Source of the DNA: Paenibacillus silviterrae
GTDB lineage: Bacteria; Bacillota; Bacilli; Paenibacillales; NBRC-103111
Assembly (NCBI RefSeq): GCF_030167925.1
Contig: NZ_JASKUT010000001.1
Span: 3,804,501-3,868,500 of the forward strand
Reading direction: 5' to 3'
DNA: 64,000 bases
Shown here: positions 50,659 to 59,805 of the stretch, one piece after another
How the letters are laid out: every line of letters begins with the position of its first letter
Numbering within the stretch: the stretch's first letter is position 1
The notes under the pieces: generated by a model
Told to the model about the DNA's origin: nothing
Databases searched by the model: none
The model's input: the letters and a program-made list of their open reading frames with translations, nothing else
Position numbers and translations under genes: made by a program

Positions 50659-51799
50659 TGCCTGGATCTCCGCTGTGATAGCAGTGATGTTATGCGGAGG
50701 CTGCTCCTACCAATTGGTGATTGAGAAGCTATTAACGGTCGAAACGATAGGTTATGACAAAGTGGATGCCAAGCTTGGCCTCGATGCACCGAACAATATC
50801 GTCGTAACCGTATCGGGGCCGCATATTTCAGAGGATGGAGAGGACCGGCGAGAGGCCATCAGCACAACCGCTTCCTCAAGCAAGGAAGCGAAGCTTTATC
50901 TTTCAAGAAGATCCGATCGGATTATCGTCAGCGGCCAGCTGCGCACGATTCTTTATAATGAGGATATCGCCCGCGAGGGAATATACAAAATATCCGATTC
51001 CATGCTCCGCGATCCCCAGATTGGAAACCGTGTCAAACTTACGATGGTGGAAGGCAGCAGCAGTAAGGACTTTCTCTCCGCTCAGTTCAAGCACGATGCC
51101 AAGATCGACTCTTTCCTGCATACCATGATGGAAAAAGAACACCAGTTCAACACAATCCCCATGACGACGCTCCATGAATTCACGCGGGACTACTACGATG
51201 ACGGCATCGATCCGATCATGCCTATCATTAAGAAAACGAAAGACTTTTTCATGGTCAGCGGGATCGCTTTGTTCCAGGACGATCGGTATATTACTCGAAT
51301 TAACCCGCCGGAAACCCGGGTGTTCCTCTCGATGATGGATCGATACCGGCACGGAGACATCAGCTTTAATTGGAAGGAGCCCGAATCCTCCAAGCAAGAA
51401 CGGTTGGTTCTCAGCTTCATAGCTAACAAGAGAAAGATCGAAGTACTTGCGCAGCGGGAAGAACCGATCCAGGTGACGGTTGCTATCAGCCTTAAGGGGT
51501 ATGTTTTGGAGTATTACGGGGGGCACGATCTTAGCAAGAAGGAAGAACAGCATGCCGTTGAAGCGCAGCTGGAGGAGCAATTCGAGAGAAGGGCGGCAGC
51601 GATCATTAAGCAACAGCAAACCCACCGTGTCGATAATCTTGGAATCGGTCGTTATGTTAGAAATTCCATTGGCTTGAACCGGTGGAAACAGATGAATTGG
51701 CGAGAGGAATTTCCCAACGTGAAAGTGACGGTAAAGGCTACAGTACAAATCGTAGGGACGGGAAGCAGGAACTTCAAGCCCTTGCCGAGTAAAACATAG
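50645..51799 (+). CDS. gerKC: spore germinant receptor lipoprotein subunit C (GerKC type)
   Basis: A 384-residue Ger(x)C lipoprotein. The signal peptide ends in the lipobox LCGGC near residue 20. The conserved family beginning EKLLTVETIGYDKVD and the later LRTILYNEDIAREGIY block are present, as is the C-terminal domain ending near residue 375. Lipid modification anchors it on the outer face of the spore inner membrane next to the A and B subunits. It is the last gene of the operon and has a strong terminator. Confidence 0.94.
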   Translation: MNNRSAWISAVIAVMLCGGCSYQLVIEKLLTVETIGYDKVDAKLGLDAPNNIVVTVSGPHISEDGEDRREAISTTASSSKEAKLYLSRRSDRIIVSGQLRTILYNEDIAREGIYKISDSMLRDPQIGNRVKLTMVEGSSSKDFLSAQFKHDAKIDSFLHTMMEKEHQFNTIPMTTLHEFTRDYYDDGIDPIMPIIKKTKDFFMVSGIALFQDDRYITRINPPETRVFLSMMDRYRHGDISFNWKEPESSKQERLVLSFIANKRKIEVLAQREEPIQVTVAISLKGYVLEYYGGHDLSKKEEQHAVEAQLEEQFERRAAAIIKQQQTHRVDNLGIGRYVRNSIGLNRWKQMNWREEFPNVKVTVKATVQIVGTGSRNFKPLPSKT

Positions 51800-51801
51800 C
51801 T

Positions 51802-51842
51802 AAAGCCTGAGGTGTGGATCATGCTCACGCCTCAGGCTTTTC
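51802..51842 (+). terminator. ger operon terminator
   Basis: AAAGCCTGAGG pairs with CCTCAGGCTTT and is followed by TTTTCTTTG. It may act in both directions. Confidence 0.88.
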
Positions 51843-51885
51843 TTTGTTTCCGGTTCCAGGTAAGGGCCGCAGCTCTCCTGGTATG

Positions 51886-53964
51886 CTACGGCGCCACTAC
51901 ACGCATCACTTTCCGGTTCTCCTCATATTGACCGGCTGCGTTCTTCGCCCGGATGACGAGGAAGTACGTTTTGCCTGGAATAAGCCCCTCCACCTTCGCC
52001 TCATAAGGGAAGCGTCCTGCGCGTTCCCCCCGGCCCGCGTAATCGGACGGGACTTCCGGGCGAAGATGGACGACCGCTTGACTCTGCTCCGCCAAATCCT
52101 TATTGAATCGGAAGGTCTCTCCTTCCTTCACATAAAGCGTGTAACCAACCGGCCTTGCATTGGAATGAGCCACATCCCACTGGATGTACACGTCCTTGCC
52201 GCGCCGCTCCAGCTTCTGGGCTCCCTCCCGCGGCGCGGCAAACGGCTTGCCGAACGCCGGGGTCTTCGTGTTGCCCCACACGGGAGGCTGCGGCTCCTTC
52301 GGCGTATGCTCCAAGGCAAAGGCGTTCACCTCGGTAAGCTCTGCACTTGAGCTGTAATGCACCATGCCGAGCGACGCCGCCTCCAGCAGATCGTCCAGCA
52401 GCATGTCCCTCGCCGTGTTCCGGTCTCCTTGAAGCGCCTTTTTCGCCGCATCACCGTCGGGACCTTCGGCATACCCCAGGCTGAGAACCTTAAAGCCGTC
52501 GGGACGATCCGCCTCGGCCAGCAGCTTTTGCCCGTAATTGTATTTGTTGTCGTGGAAGATCGCCTCTTGATACCACTGCCCGCCTCCACTATCCAGCTTG
52601 AAGCCGTCATAAAGCACGAAGTCGACGATGCCCCGAAGCGTATATCGGTAAGCCTCCAGATCCGGATGGTAAAAGAAGAGGCCGCGGTTCGCCAGCAGAA
52701 GCGAGCCCGGATACTCGCTTCGGATCTTTCGGAGGAGCTCCTGCGTCCCCTTTGCCGTCCATTCAAACTCTCTCGGATTTGCGCCGGACGCGTCAGTGAA
52801 GGAGTTCGGAGCTGCGATATCGAGCGTGTCCAGAAACAAGCCGTCACAGCCGTACCCGGCTCCCTCCTTCCGTCCGAGCAGCTCGCTCAGTCCGGACACC
52901 CGGTCCTTCGCCTTAGTCATTGTCTTCAGCGCCTCCAGCCATGCCGGATGACCCGGATTGACGAACGCCGCCTTGCTAATGCGGCTGATCTCCGGTTCGG
53001 CAGCCTTACCCGAGCTGCCTTCGCTTAGATAAAAGGGGGCATATCCACCCCCGGTCATCTTGCCCAGAGTATCGGTATCTTCCGGTATATTGCTTCCGTC
53101 CGGATAAGGCGCTCCCGGCCGCGGATCCGCTGCGGGCCCGGACCCGTCCAGGACGAAGCGCGAATCCTTCTTCATGTCCTCCGGCGTCATGCCGGCCGTC
53201 CGGAGGTCCTCCCCAACGGAGAGGTAGCCCAGAACAAGCACCGCCTGGGAAGCGTCATGCGGATCCTTGCCTCCGCGCAAGCGCTGAATTTGTTCGGCCG
53301 TGATCTGCCTTTGGGTGTGGAGTACGACCATCTGGTATTTCTGCCGAACCTCGTCCACCAGCGTGTCCGTCCAGTCGCCGTAATAGATCAGGTAATTTTG
53401 TACTTGCTGCCTGAGGACTTCGCGGGACTGGAAGCGGACATTACGCACCTCATATTCCGCGGCCGGCGCTTCGCCGGCAGTGACCGACAGCTTCAGATCC
53501 ACCTTGTCCCCAGCCTTCACCCCATCCTCCGCTTTCTTCCATGTAGCCGAGTAGACATGCTTGCCGGCAGCCGCTTTGTCCGGGGTGTTCTGCAGAGCGG
53601 CCTCCTTGTAAGCGGCAGCCCCCTCGGCCTTCACCTGCAGGCGCACCTGAATGGAGCTCTCCTGCGGGGCTGCATACTGGAACGTCAGCTCAATTGCCTC
53701 CGCATCCACACGCGGTGGTGTCCATAGCGTAACTTCGTGCCGGACGGAGGTCGGTTTAAGCTCAGCAGCCCCCTCTGTCTTCACAGCGGCGGGCGCCGCC
53801 TCCGGAGCCGTCTGCGTCTTTGGGCCTTGACCGTCAAGACCGTTGAAGATGACAAACCCCAGCACAGCCAGGACGCCCATTAGGGCAAGGATTATGGCGA
53901 AAGCGCGTACGGGCGGCTTCTTCTTCGGACGTTTGCCTCGAGAGGCTACGCGGGATAAGGTCAT
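51886..53964 (-). CDS. membrane-anchored GH114-like (polygalactosaminidase-type) protein
   Basis: A 692-residue protein with an N-terminal basic stretch and a transmembrane helix (about residues 22-42, AFAIILALMGVLAVLGFVIF). A beta-sandwich region covers about 60-190. A TIM-barrel of the GH114 (endo-alpha-1,4-polygalactosaminidase-like) type covers about 200-580: QNYLIYYGDWTDTLVDEV, LVLGYLSVGEDLR, GCDGLFLDTLDIAAPNS and LLLANRGLFFY. The C-terminus (about 590-690) is a fibronectin-III-like module. It probably acts on a wall or matrix polysaccharide outside the cell; the substrate is unproven. The ATG at 53964 follows AAAGGAGATT. Confidence 0.82.
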   Translation of the reverse strand: MTLSRVASRGKRPKKKPPVRAFAIILALMGVLAVLGFVIFNGLDGQGPKTQTAPEAAPAAVKTEGAAELKPTSVRHEVTLWTPPRVDAEAIELTFQYAAPQESSIQVRLQVKAEGAAAYKEAALQNTPDKAAAGKHVYSATWKKAEDGVKAGDKVDLKLSVTAGEAPAAEYEVRNVRFQSREVLRQQVQNYLIYYGDWTDTLVDEVRQKYQMVVLHTQRQITAEQIQRLRGGKDPHDASQAVLVLGYLSVGEDLRTAGMTPEDMKKDSRFVLDGSGPAADPRPGAPYPDGSNIPEDTDTLGKMTGGGYAPFYLSEGSSGKAAEPEISRISKAAFVNPGHPAWLEALKTMTKAKDRVSGLSELLGRKEGAGYGCDGLFLDTLDIAAPNSFTDASGANPREFEWTAKGTQELLRKIRSEYPGSLLLANRGLFFYHPDLEAYRYTLRGIVDFVLYDGFKLDSGGGQWYQEAIFHDNKYNYGQKLLAEADRPDGFKVLSLGYAEGPDGDAAKKALQGDRNTARDMLLDDLLEAASLGMVHYSSSAELTEVNAFALEHTPKEPQPPVWGNTKTPAFGKPFAAPREGAQKLERRGKDVYIQWDVAHSNARPVGYTLYVKEGETFRFNKDLAEQSQAVVHLRPEVPSDYAGRGERAGRFPYEAKVEGLIPGKTYFLVIRAKNAAGQYEENRKVMRVVAP

Positions 53965-54163
53965 CGGAATCTCCTTTATGTTCATACAAGACTTTTAGAA
54001 ATTAGTATAGAGGACATCCCTTAGCCCAGCAATAGAGAAAAGGACCGAAACAGGACGCTAAAGACCCTCACCTCTGCTAAGGTACTAATCAATTGCGGGG
54101 AGTATTGGTCACAATTTTGCGGGGAAATATGGCAATCCCCCCTAGGGTTAACCGGCGATGCCC

Positions 54164-54206
54164 TGTGATTTTTATCACAGCGGCCCTGCACTTAAAGCTT
54201 TACAAT
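54164..54206 (+). promoter_or_regulatory. CRP/FNR-type site in a class II promoter for the GGDEF-EAL gene
   Basis: TGTGATTTTTATCACA (54164-54179) is a perfect TGTGA-N6-TCACA dyad, the consensus shared by CRP and FNR proteins. A TACAAT -10 box lies at 54201-54206, predicting a start near 54213, exactly 41.5 bases from the dyad centre at 54171.5. That is the spacing of an activator-dependent class II promoter. No CRP/FNR gene is in the window. Confidence 0.65.
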
Positions 54207-54263
54207 ATTTCATGCCTACTCATGTACGTGCCGACAAAAGAGAGCTAAAGGTGGGAACTTCCT

Positions 54264-56594
54264 ATGCAGCGCATCAACCCCAAACGATTTCCAGCCGTCG
54301 ATTCGGTGACGATTCTGTTTGTGCTCTCTAACGTGTTTCTTCTGTTTATCGCCAACCCGTTCATCCAATTCCTTGTGGACCATTATTCTTATCACGGCAA
54401 AGACATTCTGAAGATCGGGGCTGTGCTCCGCTTTCTTTTGTTTATCATCAATGCCGTGTTTTTCTTCTACATAGTGAAACGATACAACCGGAAAATGCTG
54501 CTGGAGGAGAAGCGGCTGCGCGCCTCCGAGGAACATTACCGGCTTTATGCCCGCGTTTTCGAAGCGTCGCTGGAAGGCATTCTGATCACCGATGCGAGCT
54601 CGCGCATCATCGCCGTGAACCACTCCTTCACCCGGACTACCGGCTATACAGCGGAAGAGGTTTACGGACATACGCCGAGCCTATTGCAATCGAAGAAGCA
54701 TTCCCCGGAATTTTACCGCGCCATGTGGGAATCCATTCGCCAAACGGGGGGCTGGCAAGGGGAGGTTTGGAACCGCCGGAAGGATGGAACGGTCTTCCCG
54801 GAATGGCTCATCATCAACGCTGTGACCGACACCAAGGGGGAAATCTCCAATTATGTCGGGATCTTCTCGGATATCTCGGAGCGCAAGAAGGTTGAGGAGA
54901 AGCTGCGGATGCACGCCCGCGTCTTCGAAACCTCGCATGAGGGCATTATGATCACGGATACGAAGGGAATGATTCTGTCCGTAAACCCTGCCTTCACGAG
55001 CACAACGGGCTACAGCGAGCAGGAGGCGCTTGGACAAACTCCGCGCCTGCTCAATTCCGGACGCCAAACCGCCTCCTTCTACCAAGCCATGTGGAAGTCG
55101 ATCCACGAAACCGGCAGCTGGCAGGGGGAAATCTGGAATAAGCGAAAGAACGGCGAGCTGTATCCGGAATGGCTGACAATCCAAGCGGTCAAGGATGCGC
55201 AGGATCAGGTGAGTAACTATGTAGCGATCTTCACCGATATTACCAAAAGGAAGCAAGCGGAAGAAAAGCTGACCTTTCTCGCTCATTACGACATGCTGAC
55301 CGGACTGCCGAACCGTCATCATTTTCATGAGAATTTCACGGCGGCACTGCAGGAAGCCAAAAGCAAAGGGGAGCAAGTCGGCCTGCTTTTCATCGATTTG
55401 GACCGCTTTAAGGTAATCAACGATACGCTGGGGCACGAAATGGGCGATCGGCTGCTGATCCAGGCGAGCCATAGGCTGCAGGACAGCGTTCGCCTCCATC
55501 ATACGGTGTTTCGGCTGGGCGGTGATGAATTCACGGTCATGATGCCCCAGCTTCAAGGGTCGGAGGAGGCAGCCAAGGTAGCATCAGGCATCCTTAGAGA
55601 GCTTGCGCGCGCTTTCCACATCGATGAGCATGACCTCCATGTCACGGGAAGCATCGGCATCAGTATTTATCCGCAGGACGGCGACGACCTGGATACGCTG
55701 CTGCGGAACGCCGATTCGGCGATGTATTCGGCCAAGGAAAACAAGAACGACTTTCAGCGCTTCCTCCCGGATAGTCATGGAGCTCTGGCGCACCGGCTCG
55801 AGCTTGAGCAGAGCTTGCGCGGGGCGATGGCCAAGGGCCAGCTCGAGGTCTATTACCAGCCCCAGGTACGCTGCCGCGGCGGCCAGCTGGCCGGACTGGA
55901 GGCGCTCGTCCGCTGGAATCATCCGCAATGGGGGCTCGTTCCCCCGCAGGAATTCATCCCTGTCGCCGAGGAGATCGGCATGATTACAGAGATTGACGAA
56001 TGGGTGATTGAGGAGGCCTGCGCCCAGAGTGCACGCTGGCTTCGCCGCTTTGGCCGGCCGGTCAAGATTGCGGTTAACCTGTCCGCGAAGACGCTTTATC
56101 ATCCCTCAATGCCCCAATTCATCCAAGCTTGCTTGTCGCGATATGACGTGACTCCCGCTATGCTGGAGATCGAGCTGACGGAAAGCGTAGGACTGCGCCA
56201 TTTCGACGCGGCGGAGGAGCTTGTAGAGGAGCTTCGCAATCTGGGGGTTCTGCTGTCGATCGATGACTTCGGAACAGGGCATTCGGCACTCTCCTATCTG
56301 AAAAGACTTCATTTCGATGTTCTCAAAATCGACAAGTCCTTCATTCAAGATCTTGAGCAGGATTTGACGAACATCACCCTCGTGAAAGCAATGGTAGATA
56401 TGGCGCATGCGCTGCAGCTGACCGTCGTAGCCGAAGGTGTGGAAACCGAAGAGCAGTATATTCTGCTTCGATCGATCAGCTGCGATGTGATTCAGGGCTA
56501 CCTGCTGAGCAAACCGCTTCCCGTCGCCGCCATTGAGCCGTATCTGGTTCATAAGCTGACAAACGGCAAACCGGCCTCGGCCTCCTCATCCTAG
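54264..56594 (+). CDS. membrane PAS-PAS-GGDEF-EAL protein (c-di-GMP synthase/phosphodiesterase)
   Basis: A 776-residue membrane protein. Two transmembrane helices (about 15-37 and 50-72) precede two PAS domains (about 85-205 and 210-330) so alike (MWESIRQTGGWQGEVWNRRK against MWKSIHETGSWQGEIWNKRK) that they are a tandem duplication. The GGDEF domain (about 335-500) is intact, with FRLGGDEFTVMM, but the inhibitory RxxD site reads RLHH. The EAL domain (about 510-760) has the catalytic motifs LEALVRW, ELTES, DDFGTGHSAL, KIDKSFI and VAEGVET. It can thus probably both make and degrade c-di-GMP. The ATG at 54264 follows AAAGGTGGG. Confidence 0.94.
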   Translation: MQRINPKRFPAVDSVTILFVLSNVFLLFIANPFIQFLVDHYSYHGKDILKIGAVLRFLLFIINAVFFFYIVKRYNRKMLLEEKRLRASEEHYRLYARVFEASLEGILITDASSRIIAVNHSFTRTTGYTAEEVYGHTPSLLQSKKHSPEFYRAMWESIRQTGGWQGEVWNRRKDGTVFPEWLIINAVTDTKGEISNYVGIFSDISERKKVEEKLRMHARVFETSHEGIMITDTKGMILSVNPAFTSTTGYSEQEALGQTPRLLNSGRQTASFYQAMWKSIHETGSWQGEIWNKRKNGELYPEWLTIQAVKDAQDQVSNYVAIFTDITKRKQAEEKLTFLAHYDMLTGLPNRHHFHENFTAALQEAKSKGEQVGLLFIDLDRFKVINDTLGHEMGDRLLIQASHRLQDSVRLHHTVFRLGGDEFTVMMPQLQGSEEAAKVASGILRELARAFHIDEHDLHVTGSIGISIYPQDGDDLDTLLRNADSAMYSAKENKNDFQRFLPDSHGALAHRLELEQSLRGAMAKGQLEVYYQPQVRCRGGQLAGLEALVRWNHPQWGLVPPQEFIPVAEEIGMITEIDEWVIEEACAQSARWLRRFGRPVKIAVNLSAKTLYHPSMPQFIQACLSRYDVTPAMLEIELTESVGLRHFDAAEELVEELRNLGVLLSIDDFGTGHSALSYLKRLHFDVLKIDKSFIQDLEQDLTNITLVKAMVDMAHALQLTVVAEGVETEEQYILLRSISCDVIQGYLLSKPLPVAAIEPYLVHKLTNGKPASASSS

Positions 56595-56615
56595 AGGGGC
56601 CGAAGCCGGTTTTTT
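56569..56615 (+). terminator. terminator overlapping the end of the GGDEF-EAL gene
   Basis: AACCGGC with CGGCC pairs with GGCCG and GCCGGTT around a loop containing the stop codon, then six T. The convergent MFS gene ends at 56614, so it probably serves both. Confidence 0.85.
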
Positions 56616-57846
56616 AGGTTTCTGCGGTTGGGGGATCGAACCGCCCCCCCAACCGAATAAGCAGCAGTGCCAGGGTCACGCCAAAGGCACAAAGCGCGAC
56701 CCACGGCAGCCACTGGAGACCGGGATGTGCCTGCGCATAGTCGTAGAGTGCTCCGCTGGTTGTGTTCCCCAACATGCCTCCGACTGCCAGTGCAATCCCG
56801 TTAAAGCCGAAATAAGTGGCGAACAGCTGCTTATCGGCGAAGCCGGAAATCATTTGATTCATGAAAGGCATAGTGACCATCTGACCCAGGGTAAAAAGAA
56901 GGATCGCAAGCAGTAAGGTCCATAAACCCTGCGAAAAGCCGATGGCCAGAAGGCCCAATCCTAACATGACGGCCCCGTACGCCATGATGCGGCTCGGGCG
57001 GAGCTTGTCCTGCAGCAGCTTGACCAGCGGAAGCTGCAGCAGCACCATGAAGATGGCCCCGCTCATGTATAGGTACGCCACCATGCCAGCATCCGGCAGG
57101 AGCTCTCCCGCCCGAACAGGCACCGCCAGGTACAGCTGAACTTGAAGCGCCCAAAGTCCCATGGCGAACACGTTGAACAGCAGGAAGGTCTTGTCCTGAA
57201 GCAGCTTGCTGCACGTCGTGAGAATGGGCGCCGGCTTGTGCTCCCCCTTCATGTCCGGCAAAAACCGCCACGAGATGACGAAGGCTGCGGCAAACATCAG
57301 AGCCGATGCGAAGCAGACGAAAGCGAAGCTGAGCTTCATCAGAAGCATCCCGATAACCGGACCTAGAATAAAGCCGACATTGCTGAGCATCTCGCGTAAG
57401 CCAAAAATGCGCTGCTTCATCGAGTCGGAGGACAGCCGGGCGTAAGCCGCATAGCTCGCGGGATGGAAGATCGCTCCGGCCAAACCTGAAATGAAGCCCG
57501 CCAGGGCGAACATGACCGGATGGCTGACCATACCGTACAACGCATAGCCGGCGATCCTTACGGCCACGCCGATCAGGATCGCCCGCTTGTAGCCGATGCG
57601 GTCGGCAAAAATCCCGCTGAAGAACTTGAAGCCCTGCTGGGCGAAGCCGCTGATGGCCATCACGACACCGGCGGAGGCGGCGCTCCAGCCCAGCTCGTGC
57701 ATCAGATGTACGCCGAGCAAGGGCACCAGCATGAAGAAGCCGATGGCCATGAGCAAAGTGTCGATATACATCGCGAGGAGAGGCCTGGATAGGAACCCGA
57801 AGCCCGCCGTTTCCCTGCTCGCCTGACCGCTGAGTGCCGTATTCAA
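56614..57846 (-). CDS. MFS transporter
   Basis: A 410-residue major facilitator protein with about twelve helices. The loop between helices 2 and 3 reads GIFADRIGYKRAILIGVAVR, matching the MFS GxxxDRxGRK pattern. The central loop contains LPDMKGEHKPAP, and the second half begins near residue 215. The overall sequence resembles drug-export permeases of Firmicutes, but the substrate is unknown. The start is a TTG at 57846 behind GAAAGGTTGC; the next ATG, 26 codons downstream, would remove the cytoplasmic leader. Confidence 0.9.
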   Translation of the reverse strand: MNTALSGQASRETAGFGFLSRPLLAMYIDTLLMAIGFFMLVPLLGVHLMHELGWSAASAGVVMAISGFAQQGFKFFSGIFADRIGYKRAILIGVAVRIAGYALYGMVSHPVMFALAGFISGLAGAIFHPASYAAYARLSSDSMKQRIFGLREMLSNVGFILGPVIGMLLMKLSFAFVCFASALMFAAAFVISWRFLPDMKGEHKPAPILTTCSKLLQDKTFLLFNVFAMGLWALQVQLYLAVPVRAGELLPDAGMVAYLYMSGAIFMVLLQLPLVKLLQDKLRPSRIMAYGAVMLGLGLLAIGFSQGLWTLLLAILLFTLGQMVTMPFMNQMISGFADKQLFATYFGFNGIALAVGGMLGNTTSGALYDYAQAHPGLQWLPWVALCAFGVTLALLLIRLGGRFDPPTAET

Positions 57847-57969
57847 GGAAGCAACCTTCTTTCGATATCGAATGGGTGAATCGGCTTATCTTGAAGAAAA
57901 GCCCCTCCCATGATACCAGCTCACTCAGCCGATGACGTTAGGTTTTCTTTGTTTACGGTTGTGAATTTT

Positions 57970-58173
57970 TCAGCTAAGCGAGCAGCTGACCGGCTTTCCG
58001 ATGCTTTTGGGCCTCCTCACAAGCTCTCCCCCGCAATTCGGGCACACATAATGCATACCCTTCGCACATTCCTCGCAAAAGGTACATTCATGCGTACAAA
58101 TATAAGCAACCGCATCCTTGGGAAGATGCTTGGCCGCACATTTCTCACAGTTTTCTCTCATTTCCAATGCCAT
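57970..58173 (-). CDS. DUF1272 family zinc-binding small protein
   Basis: A 67-residue protein of the DUF1272 family. Its start MALEMRENCEKCAAKHLP is typical, and the eight cysteines in NCEKC, CTHECTFCEECA and CPNCGGEL suggest bound zinc. Function is unknown. The ATG at 58173 follows GAGGCGGGG. It stands alone between two MFS genes. Confidence 0.87.
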   Translation of the reverse strand: MALEMRENCEKCAAKHLPKDAVAYICTHECTFCEECAKGMHYVCPNCGGELVRRPKSIGKPVSCSLS

Positions 58174-58312
58174 AGGTAACCCCGCCTCTCTTTGTTTGTA
58201 TACCTTCATTAAACAAGGGAATTGGATATAGTAAAAGAACCAATTCATGCGTAAATCGCTGTACCATTGCTACTAGCTGCACTCCTGCTAAGCCGGGTCC
58301 ATGATCGTCAGC

Positions 58313-58351
58313 TGCAAAGAAAAGGAGCCTAGGCTCTTTCGCCCAGACTCC
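58313..58351 (-). terminator. MFS gene terminator
   Basis: On the minus strand AGGAGTCTGGGC pairs, with one mismatch, with GCCTAGGCTCCT and is followed by TTTTCTTT. Confidence 0.65.
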
Positions 58352-58402
58352 TCTTCTTCTACCTGCCCTTGTGCTTCAGCTTTGCTTTCTGCACCCAGCG
58401 AT

Positions 58403-59635
58403 CTACCCCGCCTTCTCGGCAGGAACGCCAGACTCCTTTGACACATGCATCACCCCTGCCTTCCGCTGCCGGTACAGGAAGTAAATGGTCAACCCCAGTG
58501 ACAAGGCGCCGAAAAGCAGCACCATAAGCTGCAGACCGATCGTGTCGAGGAACAGCCCGGTCCCCAGCAGAATGACTTGAAATAACACCCGGTCCAGCAT
58601 GCTGCGGAAAGAGAAGAAGCGGCCATGATACTCCCGGGGAACCTGGGTCTGGAACAGCGTGGACGCCACGGGGAACATGCACCCCGCCGCAAGCCCGAAC
58701 ACCGCGAACGAAGCCACCGAAGCCGGGGCGTAGTTGCTGAAGTATAGCGATAAATGGGCGAAGGCTACGACGAAGGCGAAGAAAAATAGCAGCTTCAGCA
58801 AATCCCGCTTCTCGGACAGCCGCTTCACCAAGAAGCCGCCCAGAATAAACAGCGTTCCTTCCGCCGCGTACAGCCAGCCCTTAATTTGGGGGTCATTCTG
58901 CAGCTCGCTGATATTAATGACCAGCAGGTTGAACCCTCCGATGAAAAGCGTCGGTACGACCGTCAGGCAGAGCACCATCATCGGCACGGGCAGCTCCTTC
59001 AGCACAGGAATCACATCCTTGAAGCTCCCCTTGGGCTTGGAAGCCCCGGCCGGGCTCCCCGCCAGACTGCCTTCCCCATCCTTCACCTGTAAAAAAAAGG
59101 TGGACACCAGCAGCAGCACATAAGCCGCAAACGATAAGGCATACAGTGACGATAAACTCATCACCGTAAGCATGAAGCCGCCCAAGGCGGTACCCATGAT
59201 TCTCGCGATGGTCATAACGTTCATATGTACGCCGTTCATGGTCAGCAGCTGCCTCTCCTCCACTACAAGCGGAATGAGCGATTGCAGCGCCGGGAAGTAG
59301 AAAGCGGCGGAAATTTGCAGCGCCACTGCGAACAGCACCATCCACCAGACCGACTCATAATGAATGGCTGCGAACATGAAGGATACGCTGACGAGCCTCC
59401 CTACACCGGAATAGAGCAGGATGTGCTTCTTGTTGACGGAGTCAATAACCCTCCCGGCCAATGGCCCGAACAGAACACCCGCAAGCAGCCCGGTAAATAA
59501 AATCAAGGACTTCAGGAAGTCGGACGGTACATACCGCTGCATAAATTCCAAATTGGCAATAATCGACATCCATAGCCCGAACCCGGCGATCATCTCGCCG
59601 GTCAATATAATCCATACATTACGGCTTTTCCACAT
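58403..59635 (-). CDS. MFS transporter
   Basis: A 410-residue major facilitator protein with about twelve helices. Recognisable are AGVLFGPLAGRVIDSVNKKH in the 2-3 loop and ARIMGTALGGFMLTVMS in helix 5. It resembles the enterobactin-exporter/macrolide-efflux type of MFS proteins (MFS_3), which pump lipophilic compounds. I chose the ATG at 59635, 11 bases after AGGAGAAAAC; the TTG at 59668 lacks a ribosome binding site. It shares no close similarity with the MFS gene at 56614. Substrate unknown. Confidence 0.9.
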   Translation of the reverse strand: MWKSRNVWIILTGEMIAGFGLWMSIIANLEFMQRYVPSDFLKSLILFTGLLAGVLFGPLAGRVIDSVNKKHILLYSGVGRLVSVSFMFAAIHYESVWWMVLFAVALQISAAFYFPALQSLIPLVVEERQLLTMNGVHMNVMTIARIMGTALGGFMLTVMSLSSLYALSFAAYVLLLVSTFFLQVKDGEGSLAGSPAGASKPKGSFKDVIPVLKELPVPMMVLCLTVVPTLFIGGFNLLVINISELQNDPQIKGWLYAAEGTLFILGGFLVKRLSEKRDLLKLLFFFAFVVAFAHLSLYFSNYAPASVASFAVFGLAAGCMFPVASTLFQTQVPREYHGRFFSFRSMLDRVLFQVILLGTGLFLDTIGLQLMVLLFGALSLGLTIYFLYRQRKAGVMHVSKESGVPAEKAG

Positions 59636-59767
59636 AGCTGTGTTTTCTCCTGACGTATTATTTTCCAATGGTCGAATACCAATCCCTTAATCATACTTGA
59701 TCCGACGAGGTATTACTAAGGAATGTTTCGCCATAAGAAAAGTTTCCCCTTCCCAAGGATGCCTGCA

Positions 59768-59800
59768 AAAAAGGACCCCGCGGCTGCCCACGGAGTCCTC
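59768..59800 (-). terminator. terminator of the TVP38 gene
   Basis: On the minus strand AGGACTCCG pairs, with one mismatch, with CGGGGTCCT and is followed by six T. Confidence 0.82.
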
Positions 59801-59805
59801 TACTT

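Noticed and set aside
56614..59635. Tandem duplication of the two MFS genes
   Set aside because: The sequences differ throughout, and a DUF1272 gene lies between them; they belong to different MFS groups.
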